NCBI RefSeq assembly: GCF_030151805.1 | Contig: NZ_JASLCN010000312.1 | Coordinates: 1-8,485, forward strand | Length of the DNA stretch: 8,485 bases | Direction of reading: 5' to 3' | Source: Fluviicola sp. | GTDB taxonomy: Bacteria; Bacteroidota; Bacteroidia; Flavobacteriales_D; Crocinitomicaceae | Shown: positions 6,542 through 8,485 of the stretch, one piece after another | How the letters are laid out: each line of letters begins with the position of its first letter | Position numbering within the stretch: the stretch's first letter is position 1 | Notes under the pieces: model-generated | Seen by the model: the letters and a program-made list of their open reading frames with translations, nothing else | Told to the model about the DNA's origin: nothing | Database searches by the model: none | Position numbers and translations under genes: made by a program

Positions 6542-7762
6542 TTAGACAATCCGGTTTGCAACTACGGCCGGAGTTTCCCCCCGGAAAGGGTTAAAATGTC
6601 CGATATTCTTCACTTTCATTCCCACCGCTCTCAGAATGGCCCGTTCTCCGAAACGCCCCCGGATATCATCCATGGATTGATACAAAGTCGCCAATCGCGA
6701 GCCTTCGTCGAACAAACGCATCTGATAATTTCCATGTACCAATTCACTCATTCTCACTCCTACCAGGCGAACCAATAAACGCCGGTTGTGGAGTTTTTCG
6801 AACAAATTCATCACGATCGGAATAATCTCATGATCTGCTGCCGAATAGGGAATCCGTTGTTGAAGGGTCTTGGTCTGAAAGTCTGAATAACGAATTTTCA
6901 CTGTCAAACAAGCACACACCTTTTCACTTTTGCGCAGCTGAAACACCAGGCTTTCAGCCAGAGCAAAGACAATGGATCTCAACCGGATCACGTCAATCGT
7001 GTCCCGTTCAAATGTCCGTTCACTGGAAATCGATTTCCGTTCGTTGTACTGAACCACCGGATTATTATCAATTCCCTGTGCTTTTTTCCAGATCGCAATT
7101 CCGTTTTGTCCGAGTACGCTTTCCAGCATTTCAACCGGCATCTGCTGAATCGTTCCGATACGCCTCACGCCCAAATTACAGAGCATCTGATAGGTTTTGA
7201 GTCCAACCATCGGAATCTTCTGCACGGAAAGCGGACTTAAAAAAGAACGTTCTTCTCCGTCGATGACATTCATCTGGTTATTAGGCTTTGCCTCTCCTGT
7301 TGCAATTTTTGAAACGGTTTTATTAATTGACATCCCAAATGAAATCGGCAATCCCGTTTCCCGCATAATCTTCTGACGCAGTTCACCGGCATATTTGTAA
7401 CAGCCGAAAAAGCGGTCCATTCCGGATAAATCCATATAGAATTCATCAATGGATGATTTTTCAACCACAGGCACTGCATCCTGGATAATGTCTGTTACCA
7501 AACGCGAGTATTTGGTATAGTTTGCCGCATTTCCACTAATCACAATTGCTTCCGGACAGCGATCTTTGGCCATTTTCATGGGCATTGCCGAGTGAATTCC
7601 GAATTTCCGTGCTTCGTAACTACAACTGGCTACCACACCTCTATCAGAAGCTCCCCCGATCAAAATCGGCTTTCCATTCAGGCGGTTATCTTCCAAACGT
7701 TCACAGGAAACAAAAAAAGTATCCAGATCCATGTGAACGATGCTTCGTTGTTGTTCGTTCAT
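6542..7762 (-). CDS. dinB: Y-family DNA polymerase IV (DinB)
   Basis: A complete 406-residue lesion-bypass DNA polymerase that copies past damaged template bases without proofreading. Palm-domain catalytic residues are intact: Asp12 in HMDLDTFF, and Asp106 and Glu107 in SSIDEFYMD. Phe17, second of the FF pair, is in the steric-gate position that excludes ribonucleotides. VASCSYEARKFGIHSAMPM (44-62) is the fingers signature. A helix-hairpin-helix thumb element lies around 182-205 (IPMVGLKTYQ), followed by the little-finger domain about 235-345. QMRLF at 347-351 matches the QxxLF sliding-clamp-binding motif, and a short C-terminal extension follows. The intact active site separates it from catalytically dead ImuB. 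The start is chosen because VHMDLD follows within ten residues. The gene lies 635 bp upstream of dnaE on the same strand, which suggests a joint damage-response role. A weak -7-like TAATTTTT lies at 7776-7783, with a TTG 21 bases further upstream. No recognisable SOS box was seen. Confidence 0.94.
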   Translation of the reverse strand: MNEQQRSIVHMDLDTFFVSCERLEDNRLNGKPILIGGASDRGVVASCSYEARKFGIHSAMPMKMAKDRCPEAIVISGNAANYTKYSRLVTDIIQDAVPVVEKSSIDEFYMDLSGMDRFFGCYKYAGELRQKIMRETGLPISFGMSINKTVSKIATGEAKPNNQMNVIDGEERSFLSPLSVQKIPMVGLKTYQMLCNLGVRRIGTIQQMPVEMLESVLGQNGIAIWKKAQGIDNNPVVQYNERKSISSERTFERDTIDVIRLRSIVFALAESLVFQLRKSEKVCACLTVKIRYSDFQTKTLQQRIPYSAADHEIIPIVMNLFEKLHNRRLLVRLVGVRMSELVHGNYQMRLFDEGSRLATLYQSMDDIRGRFGERAILRAVGMKVKNIGHFNPFRGETPAVVANRIV

Positions 7763-8142
7763 GTCTCGTAGTTTTAAAAATTACGGCTGCATAACGTTTC
7801 CGAACAAAGGAAAAAGCAAGCTTTTGATGATGACAAGCGTTCGCGCTAAACGAGTCCTCTCAAGCTGCATTCTAAATTATTTCTTACTTTAGTTTCTGTT
7901 TTCAAAATTACTCATTTGATTAGTTATAAATCATAAAAAGATTAATAATTAATCAACAATGCAAAATTAGATATGAACCACGTAAGGGATTTACGAACAA
8001 CTTTTGTGTTTTATCTTTTTTGAAATTTTACCATTCTGTCAATTTGCCAAAATGGCAATTCGCAATATTACGAATCGGTAGTTAAACAGGGCAATTGGAG
8101 CCGAATTATTCCTATCTTTCGACTCCATAAAAGCTTCTTCAC
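7763..8142. other. 380-bp AT-rich divergent intergenic region, no gene seen
   Basis: This stretch separates divergent dinB (minus) and the exported-protein gene (plus) and should carry both promoters. I find no S24/LexA-like or other open frame with protein character. It contains a small AGCG-TTCG-CGCT hairpin (7836-7847), a very AT-rich centre (about 7870-7975), and two abutting inverted repeats at 8044-8075. Confidence 0.65.
8044..8075. promoter_or_regulatory. Two abutting inverted repeats upstream of the exported-protein gene, possible operator
   Basis: TTGCCA-AAA-TGGCAA at 8044-8058 is a perfect 6-bp-arm inverted repeat. Sharing its last base, 8058-8075 (ATTCGCAATATTACGAAT) is an 18-bp palindrome with a single mismatched pair. 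They lie 68-99 bp upstream of the ATG at 8143 and about 40 bp upstream of a -7-like TATCTTTC (8113-8120). This placement suits a regulator-binding site, but no regulator is known. Confidence 0.35.
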
Positions 8143-8485
8143 ATGAAACATTTGTCTCTTTTGGTTCTCATTCTTCTCAGCGGTTTCACCTATGCCGACG
8201 GACTTGACCAAATGAAGATTTACGTAAACCATCAACTGGTCGCAACGATTTATGAAGGCAGTTCTCAAAACCTCGAATTTTCCGTTTCAAAAGGAGACAC
8301 GCTGAGTTTTGCCGTTTGGACCGATTGGGGCGGAATGGAAGAATCGAGCATCAAGTTCTTTGATCACCGAAGCAGCGAAGAATTGGCACACCTGGTTCGG
8401 ATCAAAGACGGAAAATACGAAGCCGGTTTCCAGCAAATCATCCAGCCTGATCTGATGGAAAGCGAGTTATTGCTTGTTTTTAATT
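8143..8485 (+). CDS. Hypothetical exported protein, N-terminal part
   Basis: The frame is open from the ATG at 8143 to the right edge, giving 114 residues; the C-terminus is outside the window. Residues 1-18 form a clear Sec signal peptide: MKH, hydrophobic LSLLVLILLSGF, and a TYA-D cleavage site. There is no lipobox cysteine, so the product is likely periplasmic, outer-surface or secreted. The mature part starts DGLDQMKIYVNHQLVATIYEG and continues with alternating hydrophobic and polar residues (LEFSVSKGDTLSFAVW), suggesting a beta-rich fold. I do not recognise the family. A -7-like TATCTTTC lies 22 bases upstream of the ATG, with a poorly spaced TTG at 8095. It is divergent from dinB and not obviously linked to repair. 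Confidence 0.75.
   Translation, partial: MKHLSLLVLILLSGFTYADGLDQMKIYVNHQLVATIYEGSSQNLEFSVSKGDTLSFAVWTDWGGMEESSIKFFDHRSSEELAHLVRIKDGKYEAGFQQIIQPDLMESELLLVFN

Noticed and set aside
7763..7900. SOS/LexA box upstream of dinB
   Set aside because: No CTGT-N8-ACAG or GAAC-N4-GTTC match was found, and the LexA motif of this organism is unknown.

Overview
The window looks like a chromosomal segment of a Bacteroidota species, probably Flavobacteriales. The reasons are the moderately AT-rich DNA, genes without Shine-Dalgarno sequences, TAnnTTTG-type -7 boxes next to start codons, a secreted protein with the Ig/PKD-like plus 'NGDFE' architecture typical of type IX secretion cargo, and a DinB/short-DnaE polymerase pair of the kind found in this phylum. 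I cannot name the genus from sequence alone.

Layout, left to right. Positions 1-751 (minus) hold the N-terminal 250 residues of a secreted modular protein that runs off the left edge. A 251-bp divergent intergenic region separates it from a complete RhlE-like DEAD-box RNA helicase (1003-2235, plus). Convergent with the helicase is a 175-residue conserved-type hypothetical protein (2298-2825, minus). Upstream of that, on the same strand, lie a 981-residue short DnaE-type DNA polymerase (2961-5906, minus) and an intact Y-family DinB polymerase (6542-7762, minus). On the far right a 380-bp AT-rich intergenic region leads to the start of another exported protein (8143 onward, plus), cut by the right edge.

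Functional core. DinB and the short DnaE together look like a translesion-synthesis module, analogous in logic to the ImuB/DnaE2 mutasome. Both retain their catalytic acidic residues, and each carries a QxxLF sliding-clamp-binding pentapeptide (QMRLF in DinB, QPQLF in DnaE). The PHP domain of the DnaE has lost metal ligands, so the enzyme probably has no built-in proofreading nuclease. No LexA/UmuD-like S24 gene and no ImuA gene are in the window.

The least explained part is the 635-bp gap between dinB and dnaE (5907-6541). Its dinB-proximal half holds a run of imperfect inverted repeats, a nested hairpin and an 18-bp imperfect direct repeat (about 6124-6450). Its dnaE-proximal half is AT-rich and holds a 16-bp palindrome, a two-copy 22-bp-period direct repeat and a heptamer tandem repeat. 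I see no convincing gene in it. It could be a structured leader or trailer RNA, a REP-like element, or a regulatory region for dnaE.
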